Shown: in pieces, positions 16,926 to 24,202 of the stretch
How the letters are laid out: each line of letters begins with the position of its first letter
Position numbering within the stretch: the first letter of the stretch is position 1
NCBI GenBank assembly: GCA_964548225.1
Contig: CAZJQP010000034.1
Span: 1-42,951 of the forward strand
Length of the DNA stretch: 42,951 bases
DNA from: CALMEH01 sp964548225
GTDB lineage: Bacteria > Acidobacteriota > Blastocatellia > Pyrinomonadales > Pyrinomonadaceae
Reading direction: 5' to 3'
The notes under the pieces: model-generated
The model's database searches: none
What the model saw: the letters and a program-made list of their open reading frames with translations, nothing else
What the model was told of the DNA's origin: nothing
Position numbers and translations under genes: made by a program

Positions 16926-17489
16926 TCACGGTTTTTCGTAAATCCAGACAGACTCTTCATCGTCAAATTCTTTGAGCATCACTTTTACAATTTCGGCGCG
17001 TTTTGTCGGAACTGTTTTGCCAATGTAATCTGCCTGAATCGGCAGTTCGCGGTGTTCCTTGCCGCGATCAATCAAAACGGCAAGCTGAACGCGATTCGGG
17101 CGACCGAAATCCATCAGTTGATCCATTGCGGCGCGAATTGTTCTGCCTGTGTAAAGAACATCGTCAACCAAAATAATCTTTTTGTTTTCGATGTCGTGGG
17201 TTAATTCCGTGCGATTGACAATCGGATTTGCGCCGACGGTTGATAAATCGTCGCGGTAGAGCGTGATGTCAATAATGCCGTAAAGCGGTTTTTCGCCTTC
17301 GAGAATTGCAATTTTATCAACGATTCTTTCTGCCAGAGGCACGCCGCGCCGACGTATGCCGACGATGTATAAATCCTTTGCGCCTTGATTTTCCTCAACA
17401 ATTTCCGATGCGAGCCGCGAAAGAGCGCGTTTCATCCGCGCTGAATCCATAATTTTCGATTTTTCAACTAATCCGTATTCGTCTGCCAT
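16926..17489 (-). CDS. pyrR: PyrR bifunctional regulator / uracil phosphoribosyltransferase
   Basis: The protein of about 187 residues starts at the ATG at 17489 (MADEYGLVEKSKIMD). A GTG at 17513 gives an eight-residue extension with no family support. The PRPP-binding motif VDDVLYTGRTIRAAMD is intact, and IVGIRRRGVPLA and LIDRGKEHRELPI match PyrR. The family binds pyr mRNA in response to UMP and also has uracil phosphoribosyltransferase activity. It lies first in the minus-strand pyr group, which fits autoregulation. I could not find the conserved PyrR binding loop with an attenuator upstream. The upstream region instead holds iterated-word repeats. Confidence 0.93.
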   Translation of the reverse strand: MADEYGLVEKSKIMDSARMKRALSRLASEIVEENQGAKDLYIVGIRRRGVPLAERIVDKIAILEGEKPLYGIIDITLYRDDLSTVGANPIVNRTELTHDIENKKIILVDDVLYTGRTIRAAMDQLMDFGRPNRVQLAVLIDRGKEHRELPIQADYIGKTVPTKRAEIVKVMLKEFDDEESVWIYEKP

Positions 17490-17516
17490 AATTTTCAAGG
17501 CAAATCGTATCACCGC

Positions 17517-17648
17517 TAAGTTTCAAGTTTCAAGTTTGCGGTTTCAAGTTTTGCACCATTATTTTCAATTATCAATTATTTTAGAAGTTTTTGCGGCGAA
17601 ATACTGCTGAAATATTTGATATTTGATATTTGATAATTGATAAATTTC
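17517..17648. repeat. Two iterated-heptamer arrays in the pyrR-pyrD divergent spacer
   Basis: From 17519 the word GTTTCAA recurs, with one variant, to about 17550. From 17614 the words ATTTGAT, ATTTGAT, ATTTGAT and AATTGAT run to 17641. A stretch around 17560-17583 (TCAATTATCAATTA) complements the second array, giving a possible hairpin. The two genes are transcribed away from each other across this region, so promoters for both must lie here, but none is obvious. Confidence 0.75.
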
Positions 17649-17672
17649 GTTTGAAATTTTATCTTTACGGAA

Positions 17673-18815
17673 ATGCTTTACGAAAAACTCATCCGCCCGA
17701 TGCTTTTTAATCTGTCGCCCGAAACGGCGCACGAGTTCGGTATCGAAGTTTTGAAAAAAGGATTTTCTTCAAAAAAAGCGCAGGAATTTTTAGCCAAACG
17801 ATTTGCTGTCAGCGAATCGTTTGACGAATTTGAACGCTTCGGTTTGAAATTCAAAAATCCGCTCGGTATCGCCGCCGGATTCGACAAAAACGGTGTGGTC
17901 GTTAATCAATTAGCCGCGCTCGGTTTCGGTTTCGTCGAGGTCGGAACGGTAACTTTCAACGCGCAGAAAGGCAATGAAAAACCGCGTCTTTTCCGCTTGC
18001 CCGAAGAAAAAGCCTTGATAAATCGCCTTGGTTTTAATAACGAAGGCACGGCGAAAGTCGTTGAAAGATTAAAGAAAATTACGCCGAATTGTGTTTTGGG
18101 GGTGAACATCGGTAAAAACAAAGATGTTCCGAACAACGAAGCGATTGAAAATTATTTGAAAAGTTTCGATTTGGCGTTTGAGGTTGCCAATTATATTGCG
18201 GTGAATGTTTCTTCGCCGAACACGCCGAATTTAAGAGAATTGCAGAAAGCGGAAAATTTGGAGGAACTTCTTAAAGAATTGCAAAAACGGAATAAAGTTT
18301 TGAGTCCCGCCTTTAGGCGGCAAACTGCTGATAATCAAACTCCTTTGAATATTAACGAAATTCCGCCTAAAGGCAGGACTCAAAACTTAAAACCTCTGCT
18401 CGTCAAAATCGCGCCGGATTTAGCTGAAAACGAAATTGAGGCGATTGTTGATATTGCCCAAAGATTAAATCTTGCCGGAATTATTGCGACAAATACGACG
18501 ATTTCGCGTAAAAATGTAAATTCAAACGAAGCGGGCGGTTTGAGCGGCAAGCCTTTGCAAAAAAAATCAAGTGAAGTTATCAAAAAAATCTACAAATATT
18601 CAAACGGAAAACTGCCGATAATCGGAGTCGGCGGCATTTTTACGGCGGAAGATGCGTTTGAAAAAATTGCTTCTGGCGCGTGTCTTTTACAGGCTTACAC
18701 AGGTTTTGTCTATCAAGGTTTTAGGTTTGCGGGAAACGTAAATGCAGGTTTAGAGAAGATTTTAAGGGAAAAAGGTTTTGCTAATTTAGATGAAGCAATC
18801 GGAAGCGGAGTTTGA
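17673..18815 (+). CDS. pyrD: Dihydroorotate dehydrogenase (class 2, quinone-dependent) with in-frame palindromic insert
   Basis: The 380-residue enzyme oxidises dihydroorotate to orotate and passes electrons to the quinone pool at the inner membrane. The N-terminal helix MLYEKLIRPMLFNLSPETAHE is the class 2 membrane-association region. The FMN-site features GIAAGFDKNG, GFVEVGTVT, NRLGFNNEG, NVSSPNTPNLRE, KIAPDL, ATNTT and GVGGIFTAEDAFE are all present. Between the helix before KIAPDL and that strand lie about 30 extra residues (roughly 208-238, around SPAFRRQTADNQ and PPKGRTQ). They are encoded by a palindromic element at 18295-18388. The frame stays open and the insertion falls in a surface loop of variable length. 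The gene diverges from pyrR. Its stop codon overlaps the next promoter. Confidence 0.95.
   Translation: MLYEKLIRPMLFNLSPETAHEFGIEVLKKGFSSKKAQEFLAKRFAVSESFDEFERFGLKFKNPLGIAAGFDKNGVVVNQLAALGFGFVEVGTVTFNAQKGNEKPRLFRLPEEKALINRLGFNNEGTAKVVERLKKITPNCVLGVNIGKNKDVPNNEAIENYLKSFDLAFEVANYIAVNVSSPNTPNLRELQKAENLEELLKELQKRNKVLSPAFRRQTADNQTPLNINEIPPKGRTQNLKPLLVKIAPDLAENEIEAIVDIAQRLNLAGIIATNTTISRKNVNSNEAGGLSGKPLQKKSSEVIKKIYKYSNGKLPIIGVGGIFTAEDAFEKIASGACLLQAYTGFVYQGFRFAGNVNAGLEKILREKGFANLDEAIGSGV
18295..18388. repeat. REP-like palindrome inserted in frame in pyrD
   Basis: Arms of 26 bases (18295-18320 and 18363-18388) are inverted complements at 25 of 26 positions. Each arm contains the smaller hairpin CCGCC-TTTA-GGCGG or its variant. 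The 42-base centre is not repeated elsewhere in the window. The whole element is translated as part of PyrD. It recalls palindromic elements found inside protein genes in Rickettsia, but with a different sequence. Confidence 0.9.
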
Positions 18816-18839
18816 CACAGTAATTACAAAAGCTATAAT
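18812..18839 (+). promoter_or_regulatory. Consensus sigma70 promoter of the yceD-rpmF-fab operon
   Basis: TTGACA (18812-18817) and TATAAT (18834-18839) are perfect matches separated by 16 bases. The -35 box overlaps the pyrD stop codon (18813-18815). Transcription would start near 18846 and leave a leader of about 44 bases before yceD. Confidence 0.85.
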
Positions 18840-18889
18840 AAATCCTTTGCGTTTTGCGCGAGAGTTCATTGAGAGTTTAAACTATTGGA

Positions 18890-19417
18890 ATGATTATTGA
18901 TTTAATCACATTGGGAAATTCGCCGCGTGAGTTTGAATTTTCGCTTTCGCCGGAAGAAATTGAATTGGAAAGCGATTTGGCGAAATTGAAAAATGCGGTC
19001 AATGCCAAAGGCACATTGACCAAGCATATCGCGCAAACTGATATTGAAGGCGAAATCAAAACGAAACTCGAATTTGAATGCACACGTTGTTTGCAAACAA
19101 TCGAACAAGATTTGAAAATTCCGTTTTCCGCCGCTTTTGTTTTGAAAGAAAACTTTACACAAGCGAAGGAAGCCGAATTAAAAGCCGAAGATTTAGACGT
19201 TTCGATTATTGAAGGAAACGAAATAGATTTAAGCGAAGTCGTCCGCGAACAGCTTTTATTAAACTTGCCGGAGCAGGTTTTTTGTAAGGAAGATTGTAAA
19301 GGTTTATGCCCGAAATGCGGAGCAAACCGAAATTTGATAAATTGTAATTGTATTGAAAAAGAGATTGATTCGCGCTGGCAAGGTCTGCGCGAATTAAAAT
19401 TTAAAAATGAAAAGTGA
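18890..19417 (+). CDS. yceD: YceD/DUF177 family protein
   Basis: The 175-residue protein belongs to the DUF177/YceD family, which almost always precedes rpmF and has been linked to 23S rRNA accumulation. Matching features are FECTRCLQTIEQDL (about 62-75), an acidic middle segment ending in IDLSEVVREQLLLNLP (about 110-125), and the C-terminal cysteine cluster CKEDCKGLCPKCG, which resembles a zinc knuckle with further Cys residues in NCNC. It is the first gene after the consensus promoter. The ATG at 18890 has no strong Shine-Dalgarno. The spacer of 61 bases to rpmF contains short A/T-rich repeated words (TTTTTAA, TTTTACG). Confidence 0.9.
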   Translation: MIIDLITLGNSPREFEFSLSPEEIELESDLAKLKNAVNAKGTLTKHIAQTDIEGEIKTKLEFECTRCLQTIEQDLKIPFSAAFVLKENFTQAKEAELKAEDLDVSIIEGNEIDLSEVVREQLLLNLPEQVFCKEDCKGLCPKCGANRNLINCNCIEKEIDSRWQGLRELKFKNEK

Positions 19418-19478
19418 AAAATGTGAAGTAGAAAATTTTTAATTTTTAATTTTACGTTTTTTAATTTACGGAGTATTT

Positions 19479-19664
19479 ATGCCAAATCCAAAACGAAGAC
19501 ACAGTCATTCACGAACACGCCAACGTCGCGCCCACGATGCGCTGAAAGCACCGCAGTTTTATTTAGATAAAGACACGGGCGAAGCCAAAGTGCCGCACCG
19601 CGTTGACACTAAAACAGGAATTTATAAAGGTCGCCAAATTTTAGACGTAAAGGAATCCGATTAA
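19479..19664 (+). CDS. rpmF: Ribosomal protein bL32 (zinc-free form)
   Basis: The 61-residue basic protein of the large subunit opens with MPNPKRRHSHSRTRQRRAHD, a clear bL32 start. PHRVDTKTGIYKGRQ follows. The four zinc-binding cysteines of the C+ type are absent; Asp and Thr residues occupy those positions. Its start has a GGAG six bases upstream (TACGGAGTATTTATG). Position after yceD and before fabH is the classic order, except that plsX is not present between rpmF and fabH. Confidence 0.95.
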   Translation: MPNPKRRHSHSRTRQRRAHDALKAPQFYLDKDTGEAKVPHRVDTKTGIYKGRQILDVKESD

Positions 19665-19668
19665 ATAA

Positions 19669-19729
19669 TTTGGGATTTGGGATTTGGGATTTGTGATTTA
19701 AATCCGAAATCCGCAATCCAAAATCCGAA
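19669..19729. repeat. Iterated-heptamer hairpin abutting fabH (TTTGGGA / ATCCGAA)
   Basis: TTTGGGA repeats three times with a fourth variant (19669-19696). A four-unit array, ATCCGAA, ATCCGCA, ATCCAAA and ATCCGAA, runs from 19702 to 19729 and is roughly complementary. The fabH ATG begins at 19730 with no base in between. There is no Shine-Dalgarno, so the repeat itself forms the whole leader of fabH. Confidence 0.88.
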
Positions 19730-20713
19730 ATGAAATATAACGCAGGCATCATCGGAATGGGACACAGTTTTCCCGACGGCATTTTGACCAATGCCGATTT
19801 GGAAAAGATTGTCGAAACCAGCGATGAATGGATAACTACGCGCACCGGCATCAAGCAACGCTACAAAGCCGCCGATAATGAATATACTTCGCAATTTGCG
19901 GTTGAATCGGCACGGAAAGCGTTGGAACGTGCCGGAATCGAGCCGAAAGACGTTGATTTGATTATTTGTGCGACAACTACGCCCGACCAGATTTTGCCTT
20001 CGACAGGCTGTTTGATTCAAGCCGAACTCGGTTGCGAAAACGCTGCCGGAATGGACGTTTTTGCGGCTTGTTCAGGGTTTATCTATGGAATCACGATGGT
20101 CGAATCAATGATTCGCACCGGACAAATCCGATACGCTTTGGTTATCGGTGCGGAAGTTTTGACGAAATACGTGGATTACACCGACCGTGGAACGTGCGTT
20201 ATTTTCGGTGATGGTGCGGGCGCGGCAGTTCTCGGTCCGGTTGAAGAAGGCAAAGGGATTTTAGCAACGAAAATTCGTTCCGACGGGCGTTTTGAGGATT
20301 CACTTTACGCACGCGGCGGCGGCACGAAATACGGCACATCGCACGAAACGATTGACAATCGGATGCACTATTTTTCGATGAAAGGCAACGCGATTTTCAA
20401 ACTCGCGGTGCGTTCAATGGCGGATATTTCGCTCGAAATGCTCGAAAAAGCCGGTCGAAGTATCGAAGAAGTTGCCATTATCATTCCACATCAGGCAAAT
20501 CAGCGAATTACCGAAGCCGTTGCCGAAAGGCTCGGAGTTTCGATAGATAAAGTTTATTCAAACATCGCGCAGACAGGCAATACTTCGTCCGCTTCGATTC
20601 CGATTGCGCTGGACGAATGTCTGCAAAGCGGTAAAATTAAAGAAGGTGATTTGGTGTTGCTGACCGCTTTCGGTGGCGGTGTAACTTGGGGCGCGAGTGT
20701 TATTCAGTTTTAG
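19730..20713 (+). CDS. fabH: 3-oxoacyl-ACP synthase III
   Basis: The 327-residue enzyme condenses acetyl-CoA with malonyl-ACP to start fatty-acid synthesis. The catalytic triad Cys114 (FAACSGF), His254 (IIPHQANQR) and Asn284 (QTGNTSSAS) is complete, and the C-terminal TAFGGGVTWGAS is typical. It starts at the ATG at 19730, directly behind the heptamer array. The fabD gene begins 7 bases after its stop region, so they are cotranscribed. The plsX gene that usually precedes fabH is absent from the window. Confidence 0.96.
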   Translation: MKYNAGIIGMGHSFPDGILTNADLEKIVETSDEWITTRTGIKQRYKAADNEYTSQFAVESARKALERAGIEPKDVDLIICATTTPDQILPSTGCLIQAELGCENAAGMDVFAACSGFIYGITMVESMIRTGQIRYALVIGAEVLTKYVDYTDRGTCVIFGDGAGAAVLGPVEEGKGILATKIRSDGRFEDSLYARGGGTKYGTSHETIDNRMHYFSMKGNAIFKLAVRSMADISLEMLEKAGRSIEEVAIIIPHQANQRITEAVAERLGVSIDKVYSNIAQTGNTSSASIPIALDECLQSGKIKEGDLVLLTAFGGGVTWGASVIQF

Positions 20714-20719
20714 ATTTTA

Positions 20720-21652
20720 ATGTCAAAAATAGCTTACATTTTTCCCGGACAGGGAAGCCAATCCGTCGGAATGGGCAAAGATTTATTTGATAACTTTGCG
20801 GTTTCACGCGAGGTTTTTGAAGAAGCCGACGACGCGCTTGGGTTTTCGCTGTCCGAAATGTGCTTTGCGGGAACGGCGGAAGATCTTGCTTTAACTGCAA
20901 ATACGCAACCCGCAATTTTGACGACTTCGGTTGCCGCGTTTCGTGCTATGGAAACGGAAGGTTTTCCAATGCCGAATTTTGTTGCAGGGCATAGTTTAGG
21001 TGAATATTCAGCAGTCGTCGCGGCTGGAGCAATGAGTTTTGCGGATGCCGTCAGAACTGTTCGCAATCGCGGAACGTATATGCAAGAAGCCGTTCCTGTC
21101 GGAATTGGTGCAATGGCGGCGATTTTGGGTTTGCCGCTCGAAACTATTGAAATTGCTTGTGAAGAATCACGGGAAGGTGAAGTTTGCAGTCCGGCGAATA
21201 TTAATTCACCATCGCAAATCGTGATTGCCGGAAATGCCGGTGCAGTTGACAGAGCAATCGAATTATTGAAAGTAAGAGGTGCGAAACGAGCGATAAAATT
21301 GAATGTTTCCGCGCCTTTTCATTGCGATTTGATGTTTCCGGCGCAGGAAAGATTAGCCGATGATTTGGCGAAGATTGAATTTAATGATTTGCGTTTTCCT
21401 GTGATTGAAAATGTTTCCGCCGATAAAAACAAGGACGGCACACGCGCCAGAGATTCTTTAATTCGACAAGTTACAAGTCCTGTGCGTTGGGCGGAAAGCG
21501 TGGAAATGATGCTGGCAGAAGAAGTTGAAACCTTCATTGAAGTCGGGGCAGGAAAAGTTTTAAGCGGTTTGGTTCGCCAAATCAATCGTGATGTTCGCTG
21601 TTTGAACGTCGAAAATACGGAAAGTTTAAGAAATACTTTAGAATCTTTATAA
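20720..21652 (+). CDS. fabD: Malonyl-CoA:ACP transacylase
   Basis: The 310-residue enzyme loads malonate on ACP. It opens with IFPGQGSQSVGMG, carries the nucleophile Ser92 in GHSLGEYSA, and the histidine of SAPFHCDLM (about 203). The final ETFIEVGAGKVLSGL is also typical. Six bases separate it from fabH and 19 from acpP. The fabG gene, commonly found between fabD and acpP, is not here. Confidence 0.96.
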   Translation: MSKIAYIFPGQGSQSVGMGKDLFDNFAVSREVFEEADDALGFSLSEMCFAGTAEDLALTANTQPAILTTSVAAFRAMETEGFPMPNFVAGHSLGEYSAVVAAGAMSFADAVRTVRNRGTYMQEAVPVGIGAMAAILGLPLETIEIACEESREGEVCSPANINSPSQIVIAGNAGAVDRAIELLKVRGAKRAIKLNVSAPFHCDLMFPAQERLADDLAKIEFNDLRFPVIENVSADKNKDGTRARDSLIRQVTSPVRWAESVEMMLAEEVETFIEVGAGKVLSGLVRQINRDVRCLNVENTESLRNTLESL

Positions 21653-21671
21653 TAAATAAATAGGAGAAATT

Positions 21672-21908
21672 ATGTCAGAAGTTCAAGATAAAATTAAACA
21701 AATTATTGTTGACGAATTAGGTGTTGACGAGGCGGAAGTTACGGAGAATGCGCGTTTCATTGAAGATTTAGGTGCGGATTCATTGGATTTGGTCGAACTC
21801 GTGATGCGGTTTGAAGAGGAATTCGACATCGAAATTCCCGACGAAGACGCGGAAAAAATCCAAGCTGTCCGCGATGCTTACGCTTACGTCGAACAAAACA
21901 AAGGGTAA
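21672..21908 (+). CDS. acpP: Acyl carrier protein
   Basis: The 78-residue acidic carrier protein carries the phosphopantetheine site Ser37 in GADSLDLVEL. The rest (EEEFDIEIPDEDAEKI) is near consensus. TAGGAGAAATT precedes the ATG at 21672 and gives a good ribosome site, in contrast with its neighbours fabH and fabF. It lies within the fab operon between fabD and fabF. Confidence 0.97.
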   Translation: MSEVQDKIKQIIVDELGVDEAEVTENARFIEDLGADSLDLVELVMRFEEEFDIEIPDEDAEKIQAVRDAYAYVEQNKG

Positions 21909-21911
21909 TTA

Positions 21912-21967
21912 AAAGTGCAAAGTGAAAAACTAATAATTTTGCACTTTGCACTTTGCACTTTTCACTA
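21912..21967. repeat. Iterated-heptamer hairpin between acpP and fabF (GCACTTT)
   Basis: The left arm AAAGTGCAAAGTGAAAA (21912-21928) is complementary to an array of three GCACTTT heptamers (21941-21961) followed by TCACT. The fabF ATG lies 5 bases beyond. This spacer in the middle of an operon would form a hairpin that includes or borders the start of fabF. Confidence 0.88.
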
Positions 21968-21972
21968 AATTT

Positions 21973-23214
21973 ATGAAACGTCGTGTAGTTGTAACAGGAC
22001 TCGGATTGGTTACGCCGGTCGGCAATGATGTGCCGACGACTTGGGATGCGCTCAAGCGTGGACAAAGCGGCGCAGACTTAATTCAGAAGTTCGACACAGA
22101 AAAATTTGACGTTAAATTCGCTTGCGAGGTGAAAAACTTCAGCGCGGAAGATTTCCTTGAGAAAAAAGAAGCGCGGCGGATGGGCGCATTTACGCATTTT
22201 GCGATTGCCGCTTCGGACGAAGCCGTTAAAGACAGCGGCTTAGTCATTGATGAATCAAATGCCGAAATGGTCGGAACTTACATCAGTTCGGGCATCGGTG
22301 ACTTTTGGGCGATTGAACGCGAACACGAAAAGCTCTTAAATTCAGGTCCGGGCAGAGTTTCGCCGTTCTTTATCGTTTCGGCGATTGTCAATCTCGCGGC
22401 GGGAAATGTTTCGATTCGGCACGGTGCGAAAGGTCCGAATTCGGCGACGGCGACGGCTTGTTCAGCGGGCGCACACGCGATTGGCGACAGTTTTCGGCTG
22501 ATTGAGCGCGGCGATGCTGATGCGATGATTTGCGGCGGCGCAGAATCGGCAATAACGCCGATGTCGGTTGCCGGATTTGCTTCGATGCGTGCGCTTTCGA
22601 CTCGCAACGACGACCCGCAACACGCCTCGCGCCCGTTTGACGCAACACGCGATGGTTTTGTCATCGGCGAAGGCGCAGGACTCTTGATTCTCGAAGAATT
22701 GGAACACGCTAAAGCTCGCGGCGCAAAGATTTACGCGGAAATCGTCGGTTACGGAATGTCGGGCGATGCGTTTCACGTTACGATGCCGGACGAAACCGGA
22801 AGCGGTGCGATTCGCGTGATGACGAGAGCCATCAACGATGCCGGAATTTCACCCGAACAAATCGGCTATATCAACGCGCACGGAACGTCAACGCCATATA
22901 ACGACAAGTTTGAAACGCTGGCGATTAAAAAGGTTTTCGGCGAACACGCTTATAAACTCGCGGTTAGTTCGACGAAATCAATGACCGGACACGCATTGGG
23001 CGCGGCGGGCGGAATCGAAGCGGTAATTTCAGTTCTTTCACTCAAAGAAAATCAGCTGATGCCGACAATTAACTACGAAAGCCCCGACGCGGATTGCGAT
23101 TTGGATTATATTCCGAACGAGCCGCGTAATGCAGAAGTCGAATATGTTCTTTCAAACAGTTTCGGTTTCGGCGGCACGAATGCGTGTTTGATTTTTAAGC
23201 GTTACGAGGCGTAA
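21973..23214 (+). CDS. fabF: 3-oxoacyl-ACP synthase II
   Basis: The 413-residue elongating condensing enzyme starts at the ATG at 21973 (MKRRVVVTGLGLVTPVG). A nine-codon upstream extension would come from the heptamer repeat and is rejected. The triad is Cys163 (ATACSAG), a His in NAHGTSTPYND (about 304) and a His in STKSMTGHALGAAGG (about 341). It ends with NSFGFGGTNACLIFKRY. It is the last gene of the operon and is followed by a clear intrinsic terminator. Confidence 0.96.
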   Translation: MKRRVVVTGLGLVTPVGNDVPTTWDALKRGQSGADLIQKFDTEKFDVKFACEVKNFSAEDFLEKKEARRMGAFTHFAIAASDEAVKDSGLVIDESNAEMVGTYISSGIGDFWAIEREHEKLLNSGPGRVSPFFIVSAIVNLAAGNVSIRHGAKGPNSATATACSAGAHAIGDSFRLIERGDADAMICGGAESAITPMSVAGFASMRALSTRNDDPQHASRPFDATRDGFVIGEGAGLLILEELEHAKARGAKIYAEIVGYGMSGDAFHVTMPDETGSGAIRVMTRAINDAGISPEQIGYINAHGTSTPYNDKFETLAIKKVFGEHAYKLAVSSTKSMTGHALGAAGGIEAVISVLSLKENQLMPTINYESPDADCDLDYIPNEPRNAEVEYVLSNSFGFGGTNACLIFKRYEA

Positions 23215-23220
23215 TTTGCG

Positions 23221-23260
23221 AAGCGTTTCCTCCAATTGGAGGTCGAGACGCTTTTATTTT
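23221..23260 (+). terminator. Intrinsic terminator of the fab operon
   Basis: A bipartite stem pairs AAGCGT (23221-23226) with ACGCTT (23248-23253) and CCTCC (23229-23233) with GGAGG (23238-23242) around an AATT loop. It is followed by TTTATTTT. It begins 7 bases after the fabF stop. Confidence 0.85.
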
Positions 23261-23266
23261 AATGAG

Positions 23267-23284
23267 TGAATGAATAGTCATTCA
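23267..23284. promoter_or_regulatory. FadR (TetR-type) operator-like palindrome upstream of etfBA
   Basis: TGAATGAATAGTCATTCA is a perfect 7-4-7 dyad. As I recall it, the FadR box of Bacillus subtilis has the form TGAATGANTANTCATTCA and controls fatty-acid degradation genes including etfBA there. Here it lies just in front of the predicted etfB promoter. No fadR gene is in the window. The similarity is from memory; the dyad itself is seen directly. Confidence 0.7.
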
Positions 23285-23290
23285 TTTTTA

Positions 23291-23320
23291 TTGGAAGTTT
23301 TCCCTAAAACATTTTACAAT
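23291..23320 (+). promoter_or_regulatory. Predicted etfBA promoter
   Basis: TTGGAA (23291-23296) and TACAAT (23315-23320) are spaced by 18 bases, with an A/T-rich stretch between. A start near 23327 would leave about 16 bases before the etfB ATG. The FadR-type dyad ends 6 bases upstream of the -35 box. Confidence 0.55.
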
Positions 23321-23342
23321 CAATACAATTAAATAAGTTTTT

Positions 23343-24122
23343 ATGAAAATTATCGTTTTAATGAAACAAGTCGCCAACAAAGACGCGGTTTTGCGTGTTA
23401 GCGGCGATGAAAAATGGATTGACGAATCGAATATTTCACAACAGACGAACGAATCGGACGGCTACGCGCTCGAAGAGGCGTTGCGGATGAAGGAAGCGAA
23501 AGGCGAAGGCGAAGTTATCGTTTGCACTTTGGGCGCACAGACGGCGAAAACTGTGATTAAAGATGCGCTGGCTCGCGGCGCAGACCGCGCAATTCACGTT
23601 GTTTCGGACAATGTAAATCAACTTTCGCCGTTTCAGATTGCGAAAGCGATTGCGGATGCAATTAGAGATGAAAACGCTGACCTTGTTTTCACGGGTTTGC
23701 AGTCTGATGATGCGAGTTATGGGCAGACGGGCGTTATTTTAGCGGAACTTCTCGGCATTCCGCACGCGACGATTGTCATTGAAGTCAACCGCGAGAGTTT
23801 GACCGACTCTTCGCTCAAAGTGAAACGCGAACTCGAAAGCGGTTGGTATCAATGGTTTAATTACAAACTGCCTGCACTTTTGACGATTCAATCGGGCATT
23901 TCGCAGATTCGTTATGCGTCGCTCAAGGGTATTATGGCGGCGAAAAAGAAAGAGATCAGAGACGTTACGCCGTCAATCGAAAACTTTGCCGGAGCGCAGA
24001 AGATTGAAAAGGTTTATTTGCCGTTAAAACTCAAGCAAACGCAAATGCTCGGCAACGGCGATGCCAAAGCCGGCGCGGTTGAATTAGTTGAGAAATTGAA
24101 AACGGAGGTGCGGGTTTTATAG
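23343..24122 (+). CDS. etfB: Electron transfer flavoprotein, beta subunit
   Basis: The 259-residue subunit binds AMP and, with EtfA, accepts electrons from acyl-CoA dehydrogenases. Recognisable features are MKIIVLMKQV at the N-terminus, NESDGYALEEALRMKE, the nucleotide-binding GLQSDDASYGQTG (about 119-131), and the recognition-loop type segment with YASLKGIMAAKKKEI (about 197-211). Length is normal. It is separated from etfA by 80 bases that are mostly repeats of TTTTCAC. An FadR-type palindrome precedes it. Its neighbours on the upstream side make fatty acids, but no beta-oxidation gene is seen here. Confidence 0.95.
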   Translation: MKIIVLMKQVANKDAVLRVSGDEKWIDESNISQQTNESDGYALEEALRMKEAKGEGEVIVCTLGAQTAKTVIKDALARGADRAIHVVSDNVNQLSPFQIAKAIADAIRDENADLVFTGLQSDDASYGQTGVILAELLGIPHATIVIEVNRESLTDSSLKVKRELESGWYQWFNYKLPALLTIQSGISQIRYASLKGIMAAKKKEIRDVTPSIENFAGAQKIEKVYLPLKLKQTQMLGNGDAKAGAVELVEKLKTEVRVL

Positions 24123-24190
24123 TGAATAACTAAAAACGAAAAGTGAATAATTAAATTCTTTTCACTTTTCACTTTTCACTTTTCACTTTT
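24123..24190. repeat. Iterated-heptamer hairpin between etfB and etfA (TTTTCAC)
   Basis: Four perfect tandem heptamers TTTTCAC run from 24159 to 24186, followed by a variant. The left part (24121-24152) contains AGTGAATAA and AAAGTGAATAA words complementary to them. It occupies almost the entire spacer, and the etfA ATG is 12 bases beyond. Confidence 0.88.
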
Positions 24191-24202
24191 AACTAAAAAA
24201 AT

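Noticed and set aside
17490..17672. PyrR attenuator upstream of pyrR
   Set aside because: I looked for a conserved PyrR-binding loop followed by a terminator on the minus strand and saw only A/T-rich iterated words.
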